DNA from: Adiantum capillus-veneris
Taxonomy: Eukaryota > Streptophyta > Polypodiopsida > Polypodiales > Pteridaceae
Assembly (NCBI GenBank): GCA_014529385.2
Contig: CM043963.1
Coordinates: 81,058,412 to 81,122,411, forward strand
Length of the DNA: 64,000 nucleotides
Direction: 5' to 3'
Position 1 is the first letter of the stretch. Each line of letters opens with the position of its first letter. Below the pieces are notes generated by a model. It was given only the letters and a program-made list of their open reading frames with translations, searched no databases and was not told the DNA's origin. The translations under genes were made by a program, and so were the position numbers. Shown here piece after piece: positions 1 to 10,282 of the stretch.

Positions 1-1
1 G

Positions 2-549
2 GTGGTGGCATTAATGGCTCTACAGGAAGCAGCAGAGGAATTCCTACTAGAGTACTTCAGTGACATGACCATTGTTGCAGCCCATGCCCACATGGTTACT
101 ATAATGGACAAAGATAGTGAGACACTGAAAAGAATAAGGTGGAGGTATGACAAACTACTAGTCCCCAATGTCTGCAAGGATAAGAAAATGAGGGAAATTT
201 TGTTATACCCCCCGGAGCTAGTGCCACAACTCATAGTTGTAGATGTCACACATGATGTGAATACAAGGGCAAGGGCAGAGACTATTGCTCGCCAAACAGA
301 GGACATGAGGGAAGCAGAGCTTGAGAAAGCAAAAGTAGCAGTGGAGTCCCAGAGGCAAACAGAGTGCAATGTGACCCTGTCCATAGAGGCAAGCAATCAA
401 GAAACTCTACTTTCAATGAAGGATGGTTTGCTTGCAGAGATACCATTTGTAGATGGAGCCAGAAAGCTAGCTCTAGAAAAAGTGGACATTAATTTATTGC
501 AGAATCCAGATGCTCAGATTTCAGACACAATTATCTATGCTTGTCTTAA
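2..549 (+). CDS. Histone H3-fold exon of an H3-Ulp1-HAD fusion gene (5' truncated by window edge)
   Basis: The first ~50 residues match the alpha2-L2-alpha3 part of histone H3: ALQEAAEEFLLEYFSD corresponds to the canonical ALQEAAEAYLVGLFED, and AAHAHMVTIMDKD to CAIHAKRVTIMPKD. The frame then runs on for ~130 residues with no H3 counterpart, partly charged and coiled-coil-like. The first of these (RYDK...PPELVP) is conserved in the second copy at 40.6 kb, so it is a family-specific extension. A GTAAGT donor follows position 549 and the next exon at 622 continues in phase. The H3 tail, alphaN and alpha1 lie outside the window. H3 normally forms the nucleosome core with H4; whether this protein does is unknown. 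The match is direct; a transposon origin is inferred from the second copy and the surrounding repeats. Confidence 0.78.
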
Positions 550-621
550 GTAAGTGTTACTATCTTGCTAGCTTTGAAAACTCAGATAATAGGTTTGCTA
601 ACTCAGGTAGAGTCTCTGCAG

Positions 622-1280
622 CCTGATCAAAAGTCAACTCCCACTGCACACCCACACAGAGGTGTTTCTTCTTGATCCACAAATGTCAGTGATTATTAGA
701 CAAAAGAACAGTCCATCTGGGACCTTTGAGAGTTGGTTTCTCCAGTGTGCTATGCTGGAAGTTACTGTGATCATCTTTCCATATGAGAACAACCATCACT
801 GGAGTCTCATATGCCTTGATGTTGACCAACCAGCAGTGTGGGTGTTCAATTCAATAAAAGGAACCCACCCTGAAATTAGGCTGTAAGTGTTTTGTATCAG
901 AAAGTGTTTCTTATAGATATCCATGTAAATTTGAAGCCTCATGCTAACATCTTGACATTGCTTTGTGCAGTTGTATAAAGAGGTTGTTGCTTGCCTATGG
1001 CAAGCTATGTGGAAGGTATGAACTATACAAGGCCCCAATCAAAGAAGTACCTGTCCCAAATCAAACCGATGGAAATTCTTGCGACTGGAGATGTCTTCTC
1101 CATGCAGAATATGTCCTGCAAAGCTACTTTGCATTAAAACCTTTCATGACTAAGGTACCCATTTGGCAATGCATTCAGTTTGTTTTGGTTTAGTCTATAA
1201 AAGAATTCTCACCATGTGGTCTTTCAATTTTGCAGAGTGCTTTAAAAAACTACACATATGATTATTTGCAAAGATACCGG
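622..1280 (+). CDS. Ulp1/C48-type cysteine protease exons of the fusion gene
   Basis: Three exons, 622-882, 971-1154 and 1236-1280, join in phase with GT-AG borders. They carry hallmarks of Ulp1/SENP (C48) proteases: the catalytic His in NHHWSLICLD, the loop VFNSIKG where the catalytic Asp is usual but Asn is seen, and the oxyanion Gln plus nucleophile Cys in QTDGNSCDW (Gln, five residues, Cys). The residue after Cys is Asp instead of the usual Gly. C48 enzymes cleave SUMO or ubiquitin-like peptides and are often carried by plant and fungal DNA transposons. No stop interrupts the spliced frame. The domain is short for the family, so activity is uncertain. The exon plan resembles the 42.1-42.8 kb copy, which has one extra intron just before its His-Trp motif. 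Confidence 0.75.
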
Positions 1281-1868
1281 GTAAGTTTAATACAACACCT
1301 GCTTACTATGTCTAGCCCTAGAGAGCTTGAAGATAGTGGCTTGGATGAGCGCACTATTGATCTAACAAAACATGACGTGCCACCACGACAAACCCCTACA
1401 TCCAATACAGTGGAATCAAAACGGGCCGAGGGGGTCATATCAGCAGAAGATGAAAGAGCCGAGGATGAGGAAAGGTCAAATGAGCATATGGAAGGTGCTA
1501 AGGTACAACCAGAGGAGACAATGAAAGAGCCAAGTCAGCCAGTGGAGGAGCCAAAAGAGCCTATGGCTGAAACCCAAGATGAGGAAAGCAGGCCTATAGA
1601 TGAGCAAAAGGATATGGATGAGGAAAGCAGGCCTAGGGATGATCAAAATGATATGGATCAGGCAAGGATGTATGAGGCAAGCCGATCAACCAAGGGAGAG
1701 GAAAAGACCTTGGAGGAAACATTGAATGAGGCAGAAAGAGCCATGGGGGAGACCCGTGATGAAGATGTGAATGATGACTATGAAGATAAAGCAGAGGAGA
1801 GCAACAACGACATGAACACTACAGAGACCCAGTATGGACCCTTGCTACCTGTAGATACGGTTGTTCCG
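1281..1868 (+). CDS. Acidic, repetitive linker of the H3-Ulp1-HAD gene
   Basis: In frame with the exon starting at 1236 and ending at a GT donor at 1869-1870. About 195 residues, very rich in Glu, Asp, Lys, Met and Gln, with near-repeats such as DEESRPIDEQKDMDEESRP followed by a second SRP-DDQ-DMD copy. No fold is recognised; it is predicted to be disordered. Acidic tracts are common in histone-binding proteins, which fits an H3-containing protein, but that link is inference. The donor leaves phase 0 and the following exon at 1941 enters in phase 0, so the linker joins the HAD domain directly. Confidence 0.6.
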
Positions 1869-1940
1869 GTAATGTCTATTCAAGTGTGGCAAAATATGTT
1901 CAGTTTCTAACTACTTATATGTACTTGTCAACTTTTACAG

Positions 1941-2497
1941 AGGTTGATTATCTTGGATGTCAATGGATTGCTGCTGATGCGGGTGCCTCTCGGTGATAGA
2001 GGACCCTTTGAGGATTTGCAAACGTTTCAGATGGGAACTTGTCGAGTCGTGGTTCGTCCAGGAACCAAGGAATTTATTCAGTTTCTTCTTCCGCGCTTCA
2101 GAGTTTCCATATGGTCTTCAATGCAAAGGCAAAACTTGTCGCCACTAGTTGCAATAGTTTGCAGTGTATGCCACGCTCACACGTCAGATTTTGCCTTTTT
2201 GTATGATCAAAGAAAATGCGTTACCGTTGAGGGACACTACCACCTTAAAAAACCACACTTACCTCTTTTGTACAAACCGTTTAGCCAAATCGGTGTACCT
2301 TTGATGCAACTAATACACTACTAATTGATGATACTCCTGAAAAGGGAGAACTAAATCCGCCGGGAACAACTGTCTCACCACCTTCTTTCGAGGGGCATTC
2401 CTTCGATTTTTACCTTGAAGACATTTTGATTCCATACTTACAGAAATTGTATCTCAGTCCATTGTTCACGGATGAGTTTGTACTTTTTAATGAATGA
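1941..2497 (+). pseudogene. FCP1/NIF-like HAD phosphatase domain, frameshifted
   Basis: After a TTTTACAG acceptor the frame reads LIILDVNGLLLMR, the HAD motif I region of plant NIF/FCP1-like proteins (LDLNGLL type; the second Asp of DxDx is Asn). RPGTKEFIQFLL, SIWSSMQRQN and FLYDQRKC follow, all typical of this family. Near 2303 the frame changes; in the next frame NTLLIDDTP appears, the family's conserved C-terminal acidic motif. A further frame change lies near 2340. FCP1-like enzymes remove phosphate from Ser/Thr of the RNA polymerase II C-terminal tail or other proteins. Linkage to Ulp1 is supported by matching splice phase. The frameshifts and the weakened motif I suggest a non-catalytic or dead domain. 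Confidence 0.65.
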
Positions 2498-2533
2498 AGA
2501 TGACTCTTCTATCATGTCTTTGTCTTGTCTAAC

Positions 2534-2535
<2 letters not shown>

Positions 2536-2566
<31 letters not shown>
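2536..2566. repeat. (AG)n microsatellite
   Basis: About 15 uninterrupted AG units just downstream of the HAD-domain stop, between the plus-strand fusion gene and the convergent minus-strand gene. Confidence 0.95.
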
Positions 2567-2570
<4 letters not shown>

Positions 2571-2689
2571 ACGTGGTAAAGAAATGTATTTCAAGCACAC
2601 TTTTTCACAGGGCACAATTGAAAAATGAGCTCAATAAACTTCATGTCTTGAAAGTCATTTGTATACACTTGGGTTCACAAGAATATCTG

Positions 2690-3552
2690 TTACATTGACA
2701 CTACTTCAACCCGACCATCCAACTCTTTGCACAAAATATCTTTTTCCCTTCGCCGCATCACCTTACGGCCAGCTAGGAAAAAGGAAAAATCTGATAGGTC
2801 CTTGTCCATTGACTCTTCAATGATGTCATGCCGCAAATGCTGAAGACTGCATATCTCCCTTATTGTAACCACCAATAGTAGGCCATGCTCTTTATCAATC
2901 ACTTCCACATCCACAGCAGGATTATCTTCCAAACCTGCAGAAACCTGGTCCATAGGAATGTACTTACCGTTGAGCATTTGTGATCGCATATACCAAAACG
3001 AGAGTAACAGTGATTGACTTGCAATCATGTACTTGACTACTAGAGTATCAAGCGCGACCTCGCACCGTAAACCAATCTCTTCCTTTGCATACCATCCTTT
3101 GTCAAGAAGTTTGTCACAGGATGACTGCTGAAATGACTTGCACATGAACATAGTTTTTGTAACTCGGATGTTGTAGCTATGAAACAGCTCTATGAAGAGT
3201 GCAACAGGACAGAAGTTTGCAATTCTAACCAGTTTGGTAGGAATAGAGCTACGTAGAGACCTTTGTATATCCTTGTAGAGCTTACTTCGCATTGCCTCCA
3301 CCATTGTTTCCTCGGGAACTGGCCAGTCCACAGTGTTCCAATCGGTTGGTAGAGGCACTTTCACCAACATGCCATTCTTATTCCCTGAGCTGAGTTGGTA
3401 AAAGTGGTCATAAAAAAAGATTCCCTCATCAGCCAGTCTTTTGCTGCTCCTCTCTGAATACTGTAGAGAACCAATGTGGGCATGAACAACATGGAAGAGG
3501 CCTATTATGCACTCCACAGGCTCCCATTGCTCATAAGAAGAGGGATAAACAT
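2690..3552 (-). CDS. Convergent partner protein of the H3-fold element, exon 2
   Basis: Exon 2 of a two-exon gene; the acceptor reads TATATTGCAG before ATGTTTATCC. About 287 residues to the stop near 2690. I recognise no known family. The segment shared with the second copy at 43.8-44.3 kb includes GIFFYD, YKDIQRSLRSSIPTKLVRIA and TKTMFMCKS. These two copies also share the position and phase of the intron (Asn-Tyr codon split after its first base). A third fragment lies at 25.0 kb. The gene faces the H3-Ulp1 gene tail to tail in both loci, so the pair is likely one mobile unit. It could be an accessory DNA-binding or structural protein; no function can be assigned. No stop interrupts the spliced frame here. 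Confidence 0.6.
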
Positions 3553-3731
3553 CTGCAATATATATAAGAAGAGTTAAACTAAGAGTATCAATAAGTACAA
3601 AGGACAAATCTAATGTAATTGAGCTGTGAAGAATGGAGACATTGCTCATAACAAGCGGGAGAAACATTGCAAAATATATAAGAAAAGTTATAATGAGAGT
3701 ATCAGTAAGTTCACATGTCAAGAGTACTTAC

Positions 3732-4110
3732 AATTGCAACGTGGTTGATGTATATCTGATACATTTCCACCGTTTGCTATCACCTCAGGATGGGTAAACA
3801 CATGCTGAACAAGAACTTCCTTTACAGATCTTTTGCCAATTTCAACTTTGAAATCCAACACTCTGGCCTTCCATGCTGAGCGGTAAACGTTGATACCACT
3901 AGACCTCTTGGGTCTTCTTGGTTGCATGAGGACCCATGAACCTTTGTTTATCCTTTGTCCAACCCATTGGTTCTCTGCACTTATTGAAGCTGGTATTGTA
4001 ATTGAGGATATGCTACTACTTGGCCTTCTAGGCAAAGTGCAGTTGTTGGTTGTTGGTGTGAGAGACAGTAAACACCTGGAGCCTCTTGGGCGAGAAGACG
4101 TGGACGCCAT
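3732..4110 (-). CDS. Convergent partner protein, exon 1 (start)
   Basis: Begins with ATG at 4110 and reads MASTSSRPRGSRCLLSLTP, a Ser/Arg-rich N-terminus, then GSWVLMQPRRPKR and VKEVLVQHVFTHPE. It ends at a GTAAGT donor (intron starts at 3731). The second copy at 44.4-44.7 kb starts MSTSRRPSTT and shares RSWVLLQTRRRKR and VKEVLIQHAFQH, which supports this start and exon. The basic N-terminus could bind nucleic acid; this is inference from composition. Confidence 0.6.
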
Positions 4111-4132
4111 AGCTCTCAGAGAAAAGCTTTAG

Positions 4133-4440
4133 TGGAGGGAGATTCACTTTGAAAGCATTCTAATGGAGGGAAAGTGTTTTAGAATTCCAATATCTTGTGC
4201 GGGCTTAATGGTCACCCTCCAGTACGTTAATGACCATAAGAGAATATCAGAAGTGGGACCACATGCAAGCACCTAAAAGCTCGGTAAAAGGAAGGAAATT
4301 ACTATGCTACAATCCTAGATTCGTGAAAGTTTTATGCTATTTTTTGAGTCTTTCCACGTACTTTCCTACGTAACGTAGCCTTCATGCTCATTGGACGCGC
4401 TCTATTTTTCTCTCTCTTCATATGGCCCTCCAAATGACCT
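4133..4440. other. Non-coding flank, no gene seen
   Basis: Promoter-side flank of the minus-strand partner gene. It contains two similar short tracts (TTAGTGGAGGGA and CTAATGGAGGGA near 4130-4165). I see no terminal inverted repeat that would fix the element's right border. Confidence 0.4.
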
Positions 4441-4745
4441 CTGAAATTTCCTAATGGTTGAAGAATTCATTCATCTTAAGGGATTCGTGTGCAGGTGGAA
4501 GATAATGTCCTTTGACAGCATACTTAATGTCTTCCCAAGTTTGAGTGTTTTGAGCTACTTGATTATCTTTGCAGTGTTGTTTCCACCAAAGCTTGGCATC
4601 CCCCGTGAGACGAAACATAGCCAACATTGCCTGGTTATCGGGAGTAGTACCAGCAGCAGCAAAATAATCCTCCATCTCTTCGAGCCACACTTCAGCATCG
4701 CCCTCAACTAGGGCTCCTTCCCCTTTGAAAGAGGGAAGTTAAGCT
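4440..4745 (-). pseudogene. Ty3/gypsy Gag (Retrotrans_gag) fragment
   Basis: Minus-strand reading shows EMEDYFAAAGTTPDNQAML, LTGDAKLWWKQHCKDN and TWEDIKYAVKGHYLPPA, the typical core of plant gypsy Gag capsid. The preceding part is intact for about 20 residues and then lost. The fragment ends abruptly at the low-coordinate side with no protease or reverse transcriptase, so it is a truncated relic. Confidence 0.8.
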
Positions 4746-5392
4746 TGCTTGAGAAGTAGCTTTTTCTCTTGAAGAGATGTGTACACCGCACTCTGTGCAA
4801 TATATATTAAGTGAAACTTTATTGGATACTCTAATTTTAATCCACTTTAAGGCAAGACTTGATCAGAAAATAATACAAACAGTATTACAAACAATAGTCA
4901 CACAAGAAGTCATCCAATTTTAAACCAACAACCCTTGGATTAGGTTCACTCAAGAATCTCTACTGGCGCTATTATGTCCGATCGGTATATACATTATTTA
5001 AAAAAACCCTGGTCCTCATGAGCGTCCCATACCACTCGACAAGTATTCGTTGTGCTAATCTGGACGTACTCCTGTCACAGCAACAATAGTGCCAATCTCG
5101 GCGTCATCCTCACGCCACGGCAAAACAAAACTGCAGTATCCAGCTAGGCTAATCTGGGTGTACTCCCACCACAGCATTAGCGGTGCCATCCTGGGCGTCA
5201 TCTCACGCCTCGGCAACTGCCACATAATACCAGCGCTAATAAGTAGAGAGACTTGAGAGAAACCATACCGAAGGTTTTGGACAAACATTCTTTCCTATAG
5301 CAACCAGTTTAACCAGACAATCTTTGCTACTTGTCAAACATATGACGAGTTTCTTCGGGTTAAGCCCCGTGGTTTTGGTCCGTGTTTTCTTT
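4746..5392. other. Sequence interrupting a gypsy Gag relic; no gene seen
   Basis: Separates the Gag core from a possible Gag start. It includes two imperfect copies of a tract around CTAATCTGG-CGTACTCC...CAGCATTA/CAACAATAG...GCCATC (near 5055-5225). No coding potential beyond chance is evident. Confidence 0.35.
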
Positions 5393-5587
5393 TCATAAGG
5401 TAAATAATATATTCCTATGGTCTCGCATATGCAATGATGCATAACTTGAAACTGCAATACTACCCCGTACCATAGCTCCGATTGGTCCGATTGGTGGAGA
5501 CATAGCATTTTCCGCCGGAGTCCCACCGTTACTTGTACCGGCTTCATGATCATTAGCGCCTTGTGTTCGAGCACGCTTTGGAGCCAT
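5393..5587 (-). pseudogene. Possible N-terminus of gypsy Gag
   Basis: Opens with MAPKRARTQGANDHEAGTSN, a basic, low-complexity start of the kind seen at gypsy Gag/Pol N-termini, and lies upstream (minus strand) of the Gag core at 4.4-4.7 kb. It breaks off after about 45 residues. Assignment rests on position and composition only. Confidence 0.3.
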
Positions 5588-6046
5588 TTTTTTGTACTAC
5601 ACTTATATTATACACTTAGAACTTTAAATTGGTCAATTTCCCTAGTAATCTCCTTGTTTCCAAAGAGAGTCTATAATTTGAACCCTCGGCAACTCGGATT
5701 CACACTCAGTGTTGTTGTTTTACATCTAATTTCTATACATCAAATATTTGCTAATCATAATTAATTAAAAATTAAATGTGTAAACTATGAGTGAAAGTTT
5801 AGGAATGCATTACTTTTATGCTTCACATTTCTAATACAATTCTAACTTCAATTTCTATACTTTAACTAAATCAATTTTTAGTATTATTCAAAATTCTACT
5901 TAATCTAATTGACAATAAAATTGGTGAATGAGAATTTCATAATGTATAATAAGAATATGATGAGTTCTCTTATGTATTAACTTTCAATTAACCATACATA
6001 AGTTAATAGTGAAGATGCACTAACTAGAGAGAGTAGGTATACTTAG

Positions 6047-6510
6047 ACAGATTAGAGTAAGAGAAAACATACACGCACATCTTTTCTAAAGTTAATTGAA
6101 TCGTACTATCCATTAGAAAGATTAGAGTAAAAGAGAACACACACACACACACACACATATCTTTCTTAAAGCTAATTGAATCTTACTAATCTATTAGAAG
6201 ATCAGAGTAATAGATAGCACACACACACACACACATAACTAATTGAATCTTACTAATCTATTAGAGAGATTAGAGTAAAAGATAACACACACACACACAC
6301 ACACACATATCCTTCTTAAAGCTAATTGAATCTTACTAATCTATTAGAAGATTAGAGTAATAGATAGCACACACACACACATAGCTAATTGAATCTTACT
6401 TATCTATTAGAGAGATTAGAGTAAGAGATAGCACACACACACACATAGCTAATTGAATCTTACTAATCTATTAGACAGATTAGAGTAAGAGATAGCACAC
6501 ATACATCATT
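6047..6510. repeat. Minisatellite with embedded (CA)n, about seven units
   Basis: Units of 62-80 bp start with GATTAGAGTAAGAGATAGC, run into a CA dinucleotide tract of variable length, and end with CTAATTGAATCTTACTAATC. Unit starts lie near 6050, 6119, 6200, 6269, 6349, 6415 and 6478. Length variation is mostly in the CA tract. No gene lies here. Confidence 0.9.
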
Positions 6511-7320
6511 CCTAAAGTTAATTGAATGCTTGATTAATACGCACCTTATTAGTCCACTAGAGTTTTTGCTCTCTTAGTGGTTTGTGGACGCCTTCTCTCT
6601 AAGAGAAGTGGCAGCACTTCGTGAGTGCTATAGAGGCAATCTCTATGTCTAAAGTGTGAGCATGGATGCTCTATTTATAGTAGAAAGAAAAACGTCCAAC
6701 TTTTTTTTCAAAAAAAAAAATATTAAAAAAATATATTTTTTTTGTTTTATTTTTTTCCAAAAATCATACCCGCGTTTTTGGTACCCTTGTGGTACCCATG
6801 AGCTTGACCACTTTGTCATTATCATCAAAAGATAAGGCCACACAAGCCCCCCCTCATTAAGATTAGTCAAAAGTAGCCTCTCTTTTTTCATATGACAGTG
6901 TGTCCCACTTTGTCCCCTCCTATGTGATCCATGTGCCTTCATTTGTCATCCCTGTGTATTCTTTTGTCTTTATAATTATTTTATTTATTTCCTTAATGAT
7001 AATTTACTTTACATTTTTAAGTTAAACTTTACAGTCTTATATTAACTTTACAGTAGTAAAATAAAATTCTACAATCAGTAAATAAGTCTTGCAATAAGTT
7101 AGTTAGTGATTCATATAGCTAAACATGTCAGAATTTTGTAGCGTAAATTTTAATTTTTAGGTTTTCTCAATCTACGATTCATAATTTGAACTCGAATATC
7201 TTAAATAAGGAGTGATGGTTCAAAAAAATACAAATGGGTAATAGAACTTGTGTGCAGTTTGAAAGTAGAGACCTTACATCTGTCTCCTCCTATCTTTTTG
7301 CGATTTGAATTGTGCTTTAT
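6511..7320. other. AT-rich intergenic DNA, no gene seen
   Basis: Contains A/T homopolymers near 6700-6760. Short open frames lack similarity to anything I know and are treated as chance. Confidence 0.4.
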
Positions 7321-7349
7321 CCCATAATTTATTTACACCTAATCGGTCT

Positions 7350-7960
7350 CAATGCAAATATTGTATATATACAATAATGTACATAATCTAATATATTATT
7401 ATGAGGTTATATAGTATGTAATATATATAGTATTTAGTGTATATACTATATATTATGTATATATAATTTAGGGTTTATAATGTAATTAGTATATATATAA
7501 TATAAAGTATATAGTATATATTATGAAGAGTATATATTAGATAATATAAGGTATAATAGAATTAGAGAATATATAGTATATAGTATATATAGTATAAAGT
7601 AGATAATACATGTTATATAATATTATAAGTATACATATAATATAAAGTATGTAGAATACATAGTATATTGTAGATATATATTGTAAAGAGTATATTATAT
7701 AGAGTGTATTGTAGTTAATATATGTAGAGTATATATATCTAATATAGTTCTACAATAGAATACTTTGTAGAATAGATATGATATATATGACATAAGGTAC
7801 ATTTTATGTACTATAGTACTATATATTGTGTACTAACAGATAATTTTATATACTATTTATTATATATCATATGGTATACTATGTTACTTATTGTAATCTA
7901 CATTCTAAAGTATATTTTTCAAGTTGTGGGTAGTCTAATTTATTTGATATGTACCTAACT
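7350..7960. repeat. AT-rich low-complexity tract (TATATAGTAT-like)
   Basis: About 600 bp built from irregular TATA, TAGTATA and TATAATAT words with no clear fixed period. It precedes the first exon of the ParB/methyltransferase-like gene. It may be a decayed dinucleotide expansion or a matrix-attachment-like region; neither can be shown. Confidence 0.75.
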
Positions 7961-8015
7961 TCAAATTATTGGTCTTATATGAACTAAAAACTACATAATA
8001 TATGTTTTGTAGATA

Positions 8016-8268
8016 ATGGCACCAAAGAGGGATTGCAAGAAAAGAAAACCTCCAATCTCGCCTTTTAGCAACCGTCAAGTGAGCATGAAGCTAAGATCTG
8101 GTTGTATACCAAAGGGAACTGCCGATCACGAGGCACCATCACGAGTCCGGCATCTAGACACTCCCCCCAGTAAAAAGAACAGGATTCTTAAAAGGTGTGT
8201 TTTTATTGATGATGAGGCTTAGATTGATGAAGACTCCAACAATGTCGAGAATGATGTAGAGAACACAG
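8016..8268 (+). pseudogene. Exon 1 of a split ParB-like/methyltransferase-like gene
   Basis: Starts MAPKRDCKKRKPPISPFSNR, a basic N-terminus, and runs to ...NDVENT before a GT donor at 8269. One in-frame TAG lies at 8220. The exon ends in phase 1 and the exon opening at 12754 after TTTATGTAG continues in that phase with acidic text (ETNVHIEEPHDNEEDSDREG), so the two plausibly belong together across a ~4.5-kb gap filled by kinase pseudogene sequence. The join is inference from phase and composition. Confidence 0.45.
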
Positions 8269-8394
8269 GTAAATTATGGCTGTATGTTATAATTTTAATT
8301 GCAATGATAGATGGTTAAATTCTATGGATGTTTGATTTTTGTCGAGAAAGTTTGGTTGTGCTCAACAATGTATATGATTAAGAAAGGGTGTATA

Positions 8395-9500
8395 ATGTTT
8401 TGTATACAAACAATAGGGAAAATCAAGCACCCTAACCTCGTTTCTTTGTGGGGTTATTCTCAGACAGACAGTGAAAGGTTGCTCATCTATGAGTACATGG
8501 AAAATGGAATCTTGTATAAGCAGCTTGATGGCATGACCTATGAGTAAATGGAAAATGGCAGCTTGTATAATTCATGGAAACAAAAAAAAACAAGATGATC
8601 CCAATGGCCAGCCTGCGGCTGGAATAGGGCTTAGCTGGGAAATCAATTAGCTTATAACAGCTTCAAGAAAGTATCTTGTTAGCCCATTGTCACTCAGATT
8701 CAATACTTCAAGAGAGAAGCAGTTTGCAAGAGAGGCCCATAAAAGAATTTTCCAATACCAGGATTAGGCATATGATCACACAAGTTGTAAGTAATAGGTG
8801 CAATTAGGCCGAATCGGCCAACACTGCATTGATGGACACTCACTACACCTTTCACACTAACATAAGGAACATGAACACGACAGCTACTATACTTTTGTTT
8901 TAGTGCATTTAATAAATTGAGTATACCTTGTGTTGCATGTAACCTACTCTCGCTAGATCCATCGTCCTTATCTTTGCCTTTTTTCAGTGACTGTATACTA
9001 AATACCCTGCACACCTTGCCATAAAAAGAGAAAGGATTAAAAGTAATTCATCTGAGAGATATTAATAATATGCTGCCACGTCCTTGCTAATTTTAATCGA
9101 ATCCGATATTGTCTTTTCTTTTTTTGCTTCAATTTACAGGTAGTTCCGCTAATTCAAAGATTTCAAATGAATAGGTTCTTTAGCTAGAGGTAATTTATAT
9201 ATAACCGGGCTTTGAATCCACAGGAGCTTGTATGTTAAGTGTTGTCAATTTTTAATTCTTTCTTAACTCAAGATAATAGAGAGTAAAGCATATAGTGAAA
9301 ATAATAGAAAACCATAAAGATCAGAATTAAGATTGATGTCGGATGCTATATTTGGGTGTTCATCTGTGTTTAACACAGGTGGTTTAGTTTTAAGAAAATC
9401 AAAATCTCATGTTTGAATTTGAAAGTCAAACTCGACGGTAAAAGGTGTCAAAAAGTCTAGTTCCCTAATTTTTTCTAGTATATAGTCAAATCTATTTAAT
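8395..9500 (+). repeat. Left arm of ~1.1-kb inverted duplication of an LRR-kinase fragment
   Basis: The outer end encodes on the plus strand [20 protein letters not shown] and LIYEYMENG, subdomains III-V of an LRR receptor kinase. Further in, on the minus strand, a ~104-residue frame (8700-9014) is shared with the right arm (10765-11073). The arm is an imperfect reverse complement of 10283-11345, with point changes and small indels throughout. Transcription through both arms would give a long hairpin RNA. Confidence 0.85.
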
Positions 9501-10282
9501 ATATAGAAGTCTACACCAAGAAAACAAATAATGAGCGCAATGAAAAAAAGGACACAATATAGGTTTGATTAACATAAGAAGCATGAATAAAAGGAAATAT
9601 TACATTAATTATTGGGCTTGGTAGGTACTGGTCAATACTTTTTCGAAGTTTGAAAAGCTGCAAATCCCTAAAAAGCCAATGCATATTTTAGTAATTGGTT
9701 ATACAGCGAGGCCCTAGCATCTCATCTTTTAAAACCTCGTCCCATGTGTTTTTTAAAGAAAGCCGCTTGATTACTTCGGCATTGGTTGCTTGTATTTTTT
9801 TTCCCTCTTTTCTTTTCCATTTTTATTGTTTAGGATCTGGGGGCTACAAAATTGTAATAACTTTTTTGTTTCTAGCTAGCTCTTTCTCTTACCTTTTCAA
9901 GAGATTCTTCTCCCCATACTACGGGAGTTTTATCTTCCTTTAAGATATATTGGCAGACAATTTCGTAGACCCTATGGGTACTCACATGACATTGCCACCC
10001 TTTGAATTCTAGAAAGGCTTCGCGTATAACACTTCGTACTGTGTTTTTACTAGAACTTCCATTCCACACACCTACGTGTTTATGATGCCCACCTTTTCCG
10101 TGAGTCTCTATACATACAATGATAAATTTACAGGTAAATCACTCACTGAGCCGGGAAATTATATTATCCGCTGTTACCAAAGAATGATTTTCCCTTTCAG
10201 CATGATTCAAGATAATCAATAAAAAAACGGCGTATCGTATTTTTATTAAGAACTCTAATCTCTTTAACTCTAGTATTCTTAA
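9501..10282. other. Spacer between inverted arms
   Basis: About 0.78 kb that is not palindromic. A minus-strand frame at 9872-10069 reads TVRSVIREAFLEFKGWQCHV and ends EESLEKVRERAS; I cannot assign it. The rest shows no recognisable gene. Confidence 0.5.

Noticed and set aside
1-549. CENP-A (centromeric H3) host gene
   Set aside because: The H3 part is joined to Ulp1 and repeated at a second decayed locus among transposons, and the domain lacks a recognisable centromeric loop 1 insertion.
7350-7960. Centromeric or telomeric satellite
   Set aside because: No fixed monomer length and no telomere-like TTTAGGG runs.
9872-10069. Organelle-derived DNA in the inverted-repeat spacer
   Set aside because: The text looked vaguely plastid-like but no organellar gene could be identified.
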